From assembly GCA_030625685.1 (NCBI GenBank), contig DAOUQJ010000011.1, positions 47,880 through 111,879 of the forward strand: a DNA stretch of 64,000 bases, written 5' to 3'. The stretch comes from Oscillospiraceae bacterium (GTDB taxonomy: Bacteria > Bacillota > Clostridia > Oscillospirales > Oscillospiraceae). The translations under genes and the position numbers were made by a program. The notes under the pieces are model-generated. The model was given only the letters and a program-made list of their open reading frames with translations, ran no database searches and was not told where the DNA came from. Shown in pieces: positions 44,901-53,560 of this stretch (positions are counted from its first letter, which is position 1; every line of letters begins with the position of its first letter).

Positions 44901-45014
44901 AGGTAGTAGCGTCAATTTCAAATCTGAAAACACTGTAAAACCATATATGGAAATAATAATAAATGCCAATATTGTTGTGACTTTATGTTTAATACAAAAT
45001 GCAGAGACGTTCAT
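41934..45014 (-). CDS. RND-family efflux pump permease
   Basis: A 1026-residue transporter with 12 membrane helices and two large extracytoplasmic loops. The proton-relay motif GVGMIVDNSIVVLENIYR lies in helix 4 (about residue 400), and the second half repeats the pattern with GVVVNASIILVDYIKV. This is the hydrophobe/amphiphile (AcrB-like) efflux group, found in Firmicutes without an outer membrane channel. It follows its adaptor gene by 6 bases, with GGAGGAG before the start. Substrates unknown; drugs, bile-like amphiphiles or lipids are possible. Confidence 0.94.
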   Translation of the reverse strand: MNVSAFCIKHKVTTILAFIIISIYGFTVFSDLKLTLLPEIRFPSTYVMCTYHGAGPEDVEELVTRPIEASIATITGVKDIDSTSSEGVSVVMVTYEKDTNMDMITTKLREKFDLISFPEGCNDPMIYNLNINDLIPVMYVAVMDEDLAAAHQLSEQEVIPSLERISGVASVNMYGGVKRQITVATDSARLSKYGLSIMYLSQNIASSNILYPGGDVNNGEQILNVSVDAQFNSVEDVANTLIPLPIGGTVRLTELADVYFEDVRAEDTIANTNGEDSIFLGINRQSDANEVQVAEKVRAALEEMGEKREDLNYSIVFDTSEFINRTAENAVKNIVLGVLLAAVVVYLFLRKFGATTAIAISMPFCILVVFVTMYMFDVTLNMISLGGIAMGVGMIVDNSIVVLENIYRYSREGYSRFDACTKGTKEVTLPVTASTLTTIAVFLPIALNDGLAGMLFRDFALTVVFLLLGSLVIALTLVPLLSYMLLDETKVVKPKERNKLEQKYIDFLIKTKAKYLALLTYFIRKRRVAVLVSTGLVVIFVISIVMTEKILMPEADQGELSITVSTPVGTKVEESAKIADKVVAKLQENCPELDYVYYTIELGNVAVSASLVDLAERDRSSIEIANDLRYVFQDIAGCEISVSTSEMTSRMMGNSSDISVKVIGRDYDMLARISEQIKIQIENLDGAVDVKSSIESAAPAVKVYPKRDQATSYGISAQEIAMAVHAELTGETATNVTLQGNDLSVVIKGNEIAANSLDALRSMILTTNTGAVIPLSAVADVEIELIPQNIARSNQSRQVEITGNISDVELAEMTQNIQEIIESYDMPSGYYAEIGGTYEDMAESYGDLLLALVVALGLVYFILASQFESFIMPVIVMMILPVALTGALFGLPITGSEISLVAGIGVIMLAGVVVNASIILVDYIKVRRRMGESKEEAILEACPLRIRPIMMTALTTILAMLPMSLGIGEGAEMMQPMSIVMISGMIVATIVTLLFTPVYYSLLDSLSEKTKNALMKTKMRIQGKQD

Positions 45015-45020
45015 ATTATA

Positions 45021-46181
45021 TTACTCCTCCGTTGGCACTATACGTGCCAAATCGCCTTGTTCTAAATACGACTGTCCCAAAACAACAATGGTTTCTCCTC
45101 CAAGCAATCCACTTGTTATCTCGCTAACACCATCACCAATCATCCCCACTTGAACATCTACCAATTGAGCCATGTTATTCTCATCAAGAATTACAACATA
45201 TTGCCCTTCTCCTCGTATCAAAACTGATTCACTGGGAATAATCACAACATCTTCTTTTGCTTCAGTATATAATGTAACATCTGCAAACATACCATTAAGC
45301 AGATTTTCTACATCATCTGGAATTGCTACGGTAACTGCATATAAGGTACTTTGCATTTTGGGAGCATTTGCAACTTCAAGTATGTCTGCAGTAAATTCAA
45401 CTGAAAGTGAAGGCACGAGCACTTTTGCTTCATCACCAACTCGAAGCTTCGAAATCACATATTCTGAAACAGAAAGTAAAACCTCTAATTCTTGATTTGA
45501 TGCAATGGTAACAAGTGGTGCACCTGGTTGAATGTGAGCATCCTCATAAACAGATAACGAAGCTACCGTTCCAGAAATTGGTGCCCGAACAACCCCATCA
45601 GAGTCTATACCTTTTAGAGAATCTTCCGCCTGCTTCTTACTACTTTCTGCACTTTTGATAGCCATCTCAAGCTTGCTTAGAGTAGACACTCTCGTCGCTT
45701 TTGTCTGGTCTAACGACATTTTTGCCATATCCAATTCTAATTGAGATACAGCACCAATTTCAAAAAGCGCCAATTGATTCTGATAATCATTTTCTTGCAA
45801 TCTTAATTGCTCATCAAGTAGCGCACTTTGATCTTCATAAGTTTGAAGTGCATCTACATAGTTTAATTGAGCTGCCTCTAGAGTATCCATAGCACTGCCA
45901 ACATCTAAGAGAAAAAGCGCTTTGTCTTGATTGACAACTTCACCCTCTTCCACATATACATCTAAACATCTCGCTGCAAGTGGAACAAAAATCTGTTCAA
46001 TTTCAGCTGACGCAACTGTACCTGGTACTCGATAGCTGGCCGAAATATCACCCATAGCAACTATTTGCACTTCAACAGGTGTACCATCTTTCATTACGTT
46101 TTCTTGAGGTTCTTCGCTGCATGCCGATAAAAATAGTGTTATAAAAACTAGAATTCCTAGCTTGGATATAAGCTTTTTCAT
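45021..46181 (-). CDS. RND efflux periplasmic-adaptor-like lipoprotein (MFP)
   Basis: A 386-residue adaptor with a lipoprotein signal (FLSACSEE; Cys21 lipidated), a biotinyl-lipoyl-like hairpin with a coiled coil (about residues 110-190), a beta-barrel domain (GDEAKVLVPSLSVEF) and a C-terminal membrane-proximal domain. It anchors to the outer face of the membrane and pairs with the RND permease encoded next. It is the first gene of the operon, with AGGAGG upstream. Confidence 0.93.
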   Translation of the reverse strand: MKKLISKLGILVFITLFLSACSEEPQENVMKDGTPVEVQIVAMGDISASYRVPGTVASAEIEQIFVPLAARCLDVYVEEGEVVNQDKALFLLDVGSAMDTLEAAQLNYVDALQTYEDQSALLDEQLRLQENDYQNQLALFEIGAVSQLELDMAKMSLDQTKATRVSTLSKLEMAIKSAESSKKQAEDSLKGIDSDGVVRAPISGTVASLSVYEDAHIQPGAPLVTIASNQELEVLLSVSEYVISKLRVGDEAKVLVPSLSVEFTADILEVANAPKMQSTLYAVTVAIPDDVENLLNGMFADVTLYTEAKEDVVIIPSESVLIRGEGQYVVILDENNMAQLVDVQVGMIGDGVSEITSGLLGGETIVVLGQSYLEQGDLARIVPTEE

Positions 46182-46232
46182 TAATTTCCTCCTCGGTTTT
46201 TAAAAGCACCTAAATGAATTTAATTAAAGATA

Positions 46233-46261
46233 ATATTAATACAATATACAGTTTGTGTCAA
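46233..46261 (-). promoter_or_regulatory. Predicted RND operon promoter
   Basis: TTGACA (46256-46261) and TAATAT (46233-46238) are spaced by 17 bases on the minus strand, about 50 bases before the adaptor gene. Confidence 0.7.
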
Positions 46262-46324
46262 TTAATCGTTTCCAAGCATTTTTCATTTAGCATTCATTTC
46301 ATACTAAACTACTTTTTTCGCTTT

Positions 46325-46350
46325 CAAAGTATACTATCAAAGTATACTAT
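46325..46350. repeat. Tandem 13-bp repeats with AGTATACT palindromes (candidate operator)
   Basis: CAAAGTATACTAT occurs twice with no gap (46325-46337, 46338-46350), each containing the 8-bp palindrome AGTATACT. They lie just upstream of the ABC exporter promoter and about 65 bases upstream of the RND promoter, suggesting a shared regulator site. No regulator gene is nearby. Confidence 0.55.
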
Positions 46351-46364
46351 ATCACGGCGAGTTC

Positions 46365-46393
46365 TTGCAATGTGATAGCATTTGAGATATACT
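46365..46393 (+). promoter_or_regulatory. Predicted ABC exporter promoter
   Basis: TTGCAA (46365-46370) and TATACT (46388-46393) are separated by 17 bases, about 45 bases upstream of the ABC gene. Confidence 0.6.
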
Positions 46394-46438
46394 AAAGTGT
46401 ATTATTCTAATTGACACATTTATTAGGAGCTAAATCTT

Positions 46439-48202
46439 ATGCCTCAATCAAAACCTATTGATTATAAAAACCAACATCCACTTCGAGTCTTTTTTTCCTA
46501 TTTCAAACCACATTTACCACTGTTTATATTGGATTTAACTAGTGCTTTTCTTATTTGTTGCATTGACTTAGCCTTCCCTTACCTTTCAAGAGAAGCAATC
46601 AACAATTTATTACCACATTCAATATACAGTGTTTTTTTTACTCTGATTGCAATTTTCATTGGAGCCTATATTTTAAAAGGGTTCTTATACTATGTTGTAT
46701 CTTTTTTTGGACATCTGTTTGGTGTCTTGGTAGAAGCAGATATGCGACGCGATTTATTTACTCATTTAGAAACATTAAATTTTAGCTTTTATGATCGAAA
46801 TCGCACAGGCGTATTAATGTCACGCCTCACAAACGATTTATTCGAAGTGACTGAACTTGCTCACCACGGACCAGAAGATATTTTCATTTCAACCATCACA
46901 CTACTCGGTGCTTTTGCCATCATGTGCACAATCGAATGGAAACTTGCACTCATTGTTTTTTCAATTGTACCTATATTTGTTGTTTTTTCAATCCTTCAGC
47001 GCAAAAAAATGCGTCTTGTAAATATAGAAGTCAAACAAGAAATGGCAGAAATCAATGCCACCATCGAATCTAGCATTTCTGGCATGCGTACTGCAAAAGC
47101 TTTTAATAATGAAGATAACGAAATTACTAAGTTTAAAACCTATAATCAACGTTTCGTCAGCGCAAAAAAGCGTTTCTATAAAACTATGGCTGTTTTTCAA
47201 GGTGGAATGGAATTTTCTACTTCTGTTATGCCTGTATTTGTCATTGGTGCTGGTGGATACTTTATTATGAAAGGCTCCATTGGCTATTCTGATTTAATTG
47301 CTTTTACACTTTATGTTACTACCTTTACAACACCTGTGAAGAAACTAGTCAATTTTGTAGAACAATATATGAAAGGGATGGCAGGGTTCACTCGTTTCCT
47401 TGAACTTATGCGTGTAGAACCAACAATAAAAGACGAAGCTGACGCTACCACCCTGCAAAATGTTTCAGGTGATATTACATTTGATCACGTCACTTTTCAA
47501 TATGACACTTCTAAGGTGGTGCTTGACAATATCAATTTATCGATTAAAACAGGCGAAAAATTTGCTATTGTCGGATCTTCAGGTGGCGGAAAATCAACTT
47601 TATGCCAACTCATCCCGCGTTTTTATGACGTTACACAAGGCACCATCTCCATTGATGGAACTGATATTCGTTCAGTCTCTCAACAATCTTTGCGCGAGAA
47701 TATTGGTATTGTTCAACAAGATGTATTTTTATTTGCAGATACAGTACTAGAAAATATTCGTTATGGAAAGCCGACTGCAACGGATGAGGAAGTGATTGAA
47801 GCAGCTAAAAAAGCCGAAATTCATGATGATATTTTGCAAATGAAGGATGGATACCGAACATTTGTTGGTGAACGCGGCATTATGCTCTCTGGTGGACAGA
47901 AGCAACGCGTCAGTATTGCACGTGTATTCTTAAAGAACCCACCAATTGTTATATTGGATGAAGCGACTAGCGCTTTAGATAGTGTAACCGAATCACGTAT
48001 TCAGTCTTCCTTCGATGCTTTATGTTATGGTCGCACTTCCCTAGTCATTGCTCATCGCCTATCAACAATTAAAAACGCAACTCGCATTGCTGTTATAGAT
48101 CAAGCAAAACTCGTTGAAATTGGTACTCATGATGAACTAATGAATTGCAACGGGCAATATGCTCACCTTATCAAAATGCAACGTGAAGCTTCAACTATAT
48201 AA
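46439..48202 (+). CDS. ABC exporter, fused permease and ATPase
   Basis: A 587-residue half-transporter with six membrane helices (about 25-320) and a C-terminal nucleotide-binding domain: Walker A VGSSGGGKSTLCQ, Q-loop, signature LSGGQKQR, Walker B IVILDEATSALDS and H-loop IAHRLSTIK. It resembles MsbA/BmrA-type lipid or multidrug exporters and would work as a homodimer because no partner gene is adjacent. It is divergent from the RND pump with shared upstream repeats, which suggests joint control. Substrate unknown. Confidence 0.93.
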   Translation: MPQSKPIDYKNQHPLRVFFSYFKPHLPLFILDLTSAFLICCIDLAFPYLSREAINNLLPHSIYSVFFTLIAIFIGAYILKGFLYYVVSFFGHLFGVLVEADMRRDLFTHLETLNFSFYDRNRTGVLMSRLTNDLFEVTELAHHGPEDIFISTITLLGAFAIMCTIEWKLALIVFSIVPIFVVFSILQRKKMRLVNIEVKQEMAEINATIESSISGMRTAKAFNNEDNEITKFKTYNQRFVSAKKRFYKTMAVFQGGMEFSTSVMPVFVIGAGGYFIMKGSIGYSDLIAFTLYVTTFTTPVKKLVNFVEQYMKGMAGFTRFLELMRVEPTIKDEADATTLQNVSGDITFDHVTFQYDTSKVVLDNINLSIKTGEKFAIVGSSGGGKSTLCQLIPRFYDVTQGTISIDGTDIRSVSQQSLRENIGIVQQDVFLFADTVLENIRYGKPTATDEEVIEAAKKAEIHDDILQMKDGYRTFVGERGIMLSGGQKQRVSIARVFLKNPPIVILDEATSALDSVTESRIQSSFDALCYGRTSLVIAHRLSTIKNATRIAVIDQAKLVEIGTHDELMNCNGQYAHLIKMQREASTI

Positions 48203-48270
48203 CTTTCAATTAATATTTATTCTATCTAGCTCATATGTTAACTTAACAAATCAATTAGGAGGCTTTTCTG

Positions 48271-49113
48271 TTGAACTTTTTAACATCTATGTTTCTTGGC
48301 CTTGTGCAAGGTGTATCTGAATTTCTACCCATTTCAAGTTCTGGTCACTTGTCACTAATGCAACATTTACTACACATCAAAAGCGTAGCCGAAACAGATA
48401 TTTTATTTGAAGTTTTATTACATTTTGGAACCCTACTTGCTGTTTTTGCTATATATTATAAAGATATTATTCAAATGATTACTGATTTTTTCTATGCGCT
48501 TACCTCAGTTTTTTCTACCCAAAAAAACAAACAACAATGGAATTCTGATGGAAATCGAATGATCTTTTTGCTCATTATTGCAACTTTACCTCTTATTATT
48601 GTAATCCCTGTAAAAGATTTTGTAGGCAATCTATATAACAATACACTTTTTGTTGGCTGTGCACTCATTGCCACCGCGTGCATTTTATATTTTTCCGATC
48701 GTATGAAAAAAGGAAGAAAAACACTTCGAAATGCAAGCATATGGGACGCTTTAATTATTGGCTTATTCCAATGCTTAGCAGTCGTTCCCGGTTTATCCCG
48801 TGCAGGCTCAACCATATCAGCTGGATTAATTCGAGGTTTTGATCGAAAATTTGCTGTTCGCTTTTCATTCCTATTATCTATCCCTGCTATTTTAGGTGCC
48901 AATATCTTAGAAGTAAGCTCGGCAATTCAATCTGGTTTTGATACTACTCTGATACCCATATATTTGGCAGGTATGCTAATCGCAGCTGTATCTGGTTTCT
49001 TTTCAATTAAACTAGTTAATTTACTAGCACAAAAAAATAAATTTGGAATATTCGCATATTATTGCTTTGCAGTCGGTTTACTAACCGTAATTTTATCTGT
49101 TATCAATGGTTAA
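48271..49113 (+). CDS. uppP: Undecaprenyl-diphosphatase (bacitracin resistance protein)
   Basis: The 280-residue membrane enzyme recycles undecaprenyl pyrophosphate for cell-wall synthesis. Active-site motifs are LVQGVSEFLPISSSGHL (residues 11-27, with the Glu and Ser residues) and VPGLSRAGSTISAG. Eight hydrophobic segments are seen. It starts with TTG, preceded by AGGAGG. ftsK follows after 16 bases, so the two are likely cotranscribed. Confidence 0.96.
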   Translation: MNFLTSMFLGLVQGVSEFLPISSSGHLSLMQHLLHIKSVAETDILFEVLLHFGTLLAVFAIYYKDIIQMITDFFYALTSVFSTQKNKQQWNSDGNRMIFLLIIATLPLIIVIPVKDFVGNLYNNTLFVGCALIATACILYFSDRMKKGRKTLRNASIWDALIIGLFQCLAVVPGLSRAGSTISAGLIRGFDRKFAVRFSFLLSIPAILGANILEVSSAIQSGFDTTLIPIYLAGMLIAAVSGFFSIKLVNLLAQKNKFGIFAYYCFAVGLLTVILSVING

Positions 49114-49129
49114 CTAAAGGAGCATCTCA

Positions 49130-51640
49130 ATGGCACAAAAGAAAACATCCAAAGCAAAACAAACAAAAAGCAATAAAAAGGCTAAAAAACAAGATAAGCA
49201 AACTTTCATGTGGGAAAGACTAGCAGCCGCAAGTCTATTCTTTTTCTTGTCCATGTTTATTGTCCTTGATCTATTTGGAATTGATGCGGTAATCATTAAT
49301 TTGTTAGGTACATTTATCAAAACATGTATTGGTTATGGAATTTGGCTCACAGCCCCTGCTTTTCTTTTTATATCTTATCTACTCTTTTTCCGCCATAAAG
49401 AATCAATCAGATTACGCATTGTGTGTATTTTTTTCATTCCTATCATATTTAGCGCACTGCTACATATTTTCTTTGCTGTAACTGATTACACGGCAGACTT
49501 TCAAGGATTTTTAGCTCTTGCCGATGATGGCAAATTGCTTGCGTCTGGTGGATGCGTCAGTGGATATATAGCAGTTTTGCTTTCACAACTATTTAGTAGC
49601 ATTGCAACTACCTTCATTTTGTTTATTCTACTTCTTCTCCTCTGTTTAGGCTCATTTCACATTTCACCTCAATCTTTAATTGACTCTACATATGATGCTT
49701 ACAAATCACATCGTGAAAGACAAGAAGAAAAAGAGGCCTTTATTGATCAAAATTTTGAAAACATACCAAACACGCAAAACAAAAAACCAAAACAAAAAAC
49801 CAAACCAATATTTTTTCAAAAATCTGAAATCATCAATGAACCCAAACTCAATGATGTTGCCCATGACATCTCAAGTGATATTACTGTTAAAACCACTCAT
49901 TTAACTACACGTCCCGAACCCATTTCCGAAGAAGCCATTGATACAACGCTTTCATCGGAATTTGATGTTCTCCCTGATGAGCCTGAATTAACAAAACGTG
50001 AACAAAAAGAACAAATCAAAGAAGAGCAAATAATAGTTACACAAGATATAGCGAATTCTTTAAAAAATGAAAACCTTTCCGAGTATGACTACCCTTCAAT
50101 GCACTTTCTCCATGAGCCTAGTAACCACAGCAATAGCACAATGCAAGGTGAACTTTTGGCAACGCAAAAACGCCTATCTGAAACCATTCAATCCTTTGGT
50201 ATTGTTGCTACCATCTCTGGTGCAGTACATGGCCCCTCAGTCACACGTTATGAGGTAGAATTAGAGCAAGGAGTAAGACTCAATAAACTCACCAATCTCT
50301 CAGATGATATTGCACTGGCACTCGGCGCTTCAAGCGTTCGCATTGCACCAGTGCCAGGTAAAATTTCCCTTGTTGGCATTGAAGTCCCCAATCAATCAAT
50401 CACCCCAGTATGGATACGTGAAGTGCTATCCTCCAAAGATTTTACAGCTAAGAACTCTAAGGTTTCTTTTGCAGTGGGTAAAGACATCGGTGGCAACTAT
50501 ATTGTAGGTGATATTGCTAAATTGCCGCATCTACTCATTGCAGGTACAACTGGTTCTGGTAAATCTGTTTGCACCAATTCTCTCATCATCAGTATGTTAT
50601 ACAAAGCCTCTCCTAAAGATGTACGGCTAATCATGATTGACCCAAAAATGGTTGAACTGGGAATCTACAATGGTATTCCCCATCTCCTTATCCCAGTTGT
50701 AACAGATCCCAAAAAAGCAGCTGGAGCCTTACAATGGACTGTAAGTGAAATGATGAAACGATACCGCATCTTTTCTGAAGCTGGTGTTCGTGATTTAGCT
50801 TCATACAATGCATACGCAAACGAACATGAAGACGTTGAATCTTTGCCACAGATTGTAGTTGTAATCGATGAACTTGCTGATTTAATGTTAGTGGCTGCAA
50901 AAGAAGTCGAAGAATCCATATGTCGTGTTGCACAAATGGGCAGAGCTTCAGGGATACATCTTATCATAGCCACACAACGACCTTCTGCTGATGTCATTAC
51001 AGGCTTAATGAAAGCAAATATCCCTTCTCGAATCGCTTTCGCTGTTGCATCTTCTTTAGAATCACGTATTATTTTGGATACACAAGGTGCTGAGAAACTA
51101 GTTGGTAAAGGTGATATGCTTTGGTTTCCGTTGGGTTCGGGTAAACCACTTCGCGTGCAAGGCTGCCTAATTGACGACCATGAAGTTTCTACTGTCGTAA
51201 GCTTTGTAAAGCAAAGTGCAGATCCTTCATATGATGAAAGCATCATTCAAGAAATTGAGCAACATGCTGCACAAGAAAAACAAAATAACAAAGCCTCAGG
51301 TCCTGGCATCTCTTCCGATGGCTTAGATGAATATGATGAACTATTTCCAAACGCTGTAGAAATTGTATTAGAACTTGGACAAGCATCGGTTTCCATGTTA
51401 CAAAGAAAGCTAAAACTTGGGTATTCAAGAGCTGCACGTCTAGTTGACCAAATGGAAGAGCGCGGTATTGTGGGACCATTCGGTGGTTCAAAACCCAGAC
51501 AGTTACTCATCTCCAAAGATCAATGGAATCAAATGCAAGGAAAGCCCTCTATGGATACTGACAATACCTCTGATTCATCATCAGACGATTTATTTACTTC
51601 TACTGGAACTCCTATTCCCTTAGAAGACGAGTCAAATTAA
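49130..51640 (+). CDS. ftsK: FtsK/SpoIIIE family DNA translocase
   Basis: An 836-residue translocase with four N-terminal membrane helices (about 25-190), an acidic-basic linker (about 190-330), the RecA-like motor with Walker A IAGTTGSGKSVCTN and Walker B VVVIDELADLM, and a C-terminal gamma winged helix (QASVSMLQRKLKLGYSRAA). It moves chromosomal DNA through the septum during division or into the forespore. Whether it is the vegetative or SpoIIIE form cannot be settled. The C-terminal 35 residues are Ser/Asp-rich. Confidence 0.95.
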   Translation: MAQKKTSKAKQTKSNKKAKKQDKQTFMWERLAAASLFFFLSMFIVLDLFGIDAVIINLLGTFIKTCIGYGIWLTAPAFLFISYLLFFRHKESIRLRIVCIFFIPIIFSALLHIFFAVTDYTADFQGFLALADDGKLLASGGCVSGYIAVLLSQLFSSIATTFILFILLLLLCLGSFHISPQSLIDSTYDAYKSHRERQEEKEAFIDQNFENIPNTQNKKPKQKTKPIFFQKSEIINEPKLNDVAHDISSDITVKTTHLTTRPEPISEEAIDTTLSSEFDVLPDEPELTKREQKEQIKEEQIIVTQDIANSLKNENLSEYDYPSMHFLHEPSNHSNSTMQGELLATQKRLSETIQSFGIVATISGAVHGPSVTRYEVELEQGVRLNKLTNLSDDIALALGASSVRIAPVPGKISLVGIEVPNQSITPVWIREVLSSKDFTAKNSKVSFAVGKDIGGNYIVGDIAKLPHLLIAGTTGSGKSVCTNSLIISMLYKASPKDVRLIMIDPKMVELGIYNGIPHLLIPVVTDPKKAAGALQWTVSEMMKRYRIFSEAGVRDLASYNAYANEHEDVESLPQIVVVIDELADLMLVAAKEVEESICRVAQMGRASGIHLIIATQRPSADVITGLMKANIPSRIAFAVASSLESRIILDTQGAEKLVGKGDMLWFPLGSGKPLRVQGCLIDDHEVSTVVSFVKQSADPSYDESIIQEIEQHAAQEKQNNKASGPGISSDGLDEYDELFPNAVEIVLELGQASVSMLQRKLKLGYSRAARLVDQMEERGIVGPFGGSKPRQLLISKDQWNQMQGKPSMDTDNTSDSSSDDLFTSTGTPIPLEDESN

Positions 51641-51696
51641 AAACGTACTCGTCTATGAAAATCATAATTCTAAGCAATTTGAACTTTATTTGTATA

Positions 51697-51747
51697 ATAG
51701 TTAACGAAGGAGAGCACGTTTTATACGTGCTCTCCTTCGTTAACTAT
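51697..51747 (+). terminator. Long perfect hairpin after ftsK
   Basis: Two 23-base arms (51697-51719 and 51725-51747) are perfect complements with a 5-base loop. A T-rich tail follows. It ends the uppP-ftsK unit. Between here and 51984 I see no other gene; the upstream region of the coat genes has no certain sporulation promoter. Confidence 0.7.
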
Positions 51748-51984
51748 ATTTATTTCGCTTAATTCGAGAATTAAAATTTACACCAAATTTATCAATATTA
51801 TAACATAAATTGCTCGATAATTCTATGTATTAATAATTAAAAACATGATATTGACTCACATAACTACATGACATTTTGCAAATGCGACTTCGTTTATTAT
51901 ACAACCATTATAAGAAGTATATTTTCCTCAAAGTTGGTAAAAATATTGTTATATCTAAAATAACAACTTATTGGGGGTAATTAA

Positions 51985-52197
51985 ATGACAAATACAAGTG
52001 GACAACCACAAATCGAAGCCAATAATTTAAAAGTGCTTTCCGATCAACTTAATTATGAATCTCTGTTAAACAAAAAGTACAATCTATATTCAGAATATTG
52101 TTCTGACAGCGAATTAAAAAACCTATGTTGTGAAGCTGCTAATACACACAAACAAAACTTTATTTCACTAAAAACCTATTTAGATTCACATTCATAA
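51985..52197 (+). CDS. Small helical protein, probable spore coat partner
   Basis: A 70-residue helical protein (LYSEYCSDSELKNLCCEAANTHKQNF) with a pattern of charged and Cys residues like the small coat-associated proteins that accompany CotF-family genes in Clostridia. GGGGGT lies just upstream of the start. It is 34 bases ahead of the CotF-type gene and likely in one operon with it. Direct homology cannot be proven by eye. Confidence 0.6.
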   Translation: MTNTSGQPQIEANNLKVLSDQLNYESLLNKKYNLYSEYCSDSELKNLCCEAANTHKQNFISLKTYLDSHS

Positions 52198-52231
52198 TTA
52201 ATAAACAGATTATATTATTGGAGGTACCATT

Positions 52232-52525
52232 ATGCAAACTCAAACTAACCAGAATTCTGGTAATTTATCAGAGCAAGAACTAATGACTGACCTATTAACC
52301 AGTGAAAAACAAGCTATTTCAGCATATAGCACCGGAATCACAGAAAGCTCCTGCACAAATTTAAGAGATCATCTCGTCGAAAATTTCAAAAGCACTCAAG
52401 AAATACAATATAGAGTGTTTGATGCAATGAAGCAAAGAGGTTGGTATAAAACAGATGATGCCCAAACTCAAAAAGTACAAGAAGCTAAACAAAAAGCATC
52501 TCAATTATGTTCCGAAATTCAGTAA
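52232..52525 (+). CDS. Spore coat protein, CotF family
   Basis: The 97-residue protein has the Coat_F domain pattern: LSEQELMTDLLTSEKQAISAY, then CTNLRDHLVENFKSTQEIQ and a final FDAMKQRGWYKTDDAQ helix. Such ferritin-like helical proteins are packaged in the spore coat of Bacillus and Clostridium. GGAGGT precedes the start. The function within the coat is unknown. Confidence 0.8.
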   Translation: MQTQTNQNSGNLSEQELMTDLLTSEKQAISAYSTGITESSCTNLRDHLVENFKSTQEIQYRVFDAMKQRGWYKTDDAQTQKVQEAKQKASQLCSEIQ

Positions 52526-52584
52526 TTTCTAGTTTAACAATATTGGTCTAAAGACTGCTTATATTATCAATTATGATAATAACT

Positions 52585-52630
52585 CACCATCTATGAATAA
52601 GAACTTGACTCTTATTTATAGATGGTGTTT
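52585..52630 (+). terminator. Terminator after coat genes
   Basis: CACCATCTAT and ATAGATGGTG pair over 10 bases and extend inward through AATAAGA/TCTTATT, followed by TTTT. Confidence 0.75.
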
Positions 52631-52778
52631 TGGTTTGCAAACAAAAATACTATTTACTAATCAATTTTAGTTTGCTAAATAGAAATACATAATTATTAAT
52701 TAACAATAAAATTTAGAAAGTATAAACATGGATAAACAATTACATTAAAACTAATATAATAAAAACAAAATTGTGAGT

Positions 52779-53348
52779 TTACTCAAAACCAAAATACTTC
52801 AAAATCCCATTATAAATTCCTTTTGCAAATTCATATTGCTTATCTCTCAATTTATCTGCGTCTTCTGTGTTTGTTAAATATGCCAATTCTACTAAAATAG
52901 CTGGCATTTTTGTTTTACGTAAAACATACAAAGATGAATTCTTACGAACGCCATTATTCTTAGTACCTACTTCATCTACAATACCATCCAATACTTGTTC
53001 CGCAAGCCAATTTGCTTGAGTGTAAAATTCATAAATATATACTTCCGTACCATTAATTTTCGGGTTCAAGTTTGCATTACCATGGATGCTAAGAAAATAG
53101 TTGGCTGGCCAGTCATTCGCCATCTTAACTCTTTCACGAAGACTTGTTGCATTGCTCGTTCCCAGCACTGTAGTAGGCGTTTCTCTTGATAATCTTGCTT
53201 CAAACCGTGGATCATTATTTAGTAACTCAGCTAGAAATACACCTACTTGATACGTAATATCTTGCTCAAAGAGACCATTACCAATTGCCCCACTGTTATG
53301 ATAGCCACTTGGGTTATGACCTTGATCAATAAAAATTTTGATTGCCAT
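52779..53348 (-). CDS. N-acetylmuramoyl-L-alanine amidase (Amidase_3)
   Basis: The 189-residue enzyme has the zinc ligands in FIDQGHNP (H), LFEQDIT (E), FLSIHGNAN (H) and the catalytic Glu in ILVELAYLTN. It cleaves the bond between muramic acid and L-alanine in peptidoglycan. There is no signal peptide, unlike CwlD; CwlC-type mother-cell lysis amidases are similarly leaderless. That suits its place next to coat genes, but this is inference. The start at 53348 has GGAAG 8 bases upstream. Confidence 0.88.
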   Translation of the reverse strand: MAIKIFIDQGHNPSGYHNSGAIGNGLFEQDITYQVGVFLAELLNNDPRFEARLSRETPTTVLGTSNATSLRERVKMANDWPANYFLSIHGNANLNPKINGTEVYIYEFYTQANWLAEQVLDGIVDEVGTKNNGVRKNSSLYVLRKTKMPAILVELAYLTNTEDADKLRDKQYEFAKGIYNGILKYFGFE

Positions 53349-53462
53349 TAAAAACACTTCCTTTTTAGACTCTTGCCATATTATATGAACAGAAAAGAAG
53401 TAAGTGCAGTTAGCATTAGTATAAAACTTACCATATTGTATACTTTACCTACAAAAAGCAAA

Positions 53463-53498
53463 AACACTCTTTAAGCAGATAGCTGCTTAAAGAGTGTT
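53463..53498. terminator. Terminator after acyl-CoA dehydrogenase gene
   Basis: AACACTCTTTAAGCAG and CTGCTTAAAGAGTGTT are 16-bp perfect arms with a 4-base loop; the minus-strand side continues into a T-rich stretch. Confidence 0.85.
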
Positions 53499-53560
53499 CG
53501 AAATAAATACGAATTTGTAAAATCAAACTGCATTTAAAACAACAAATGAAATAAAATAAA

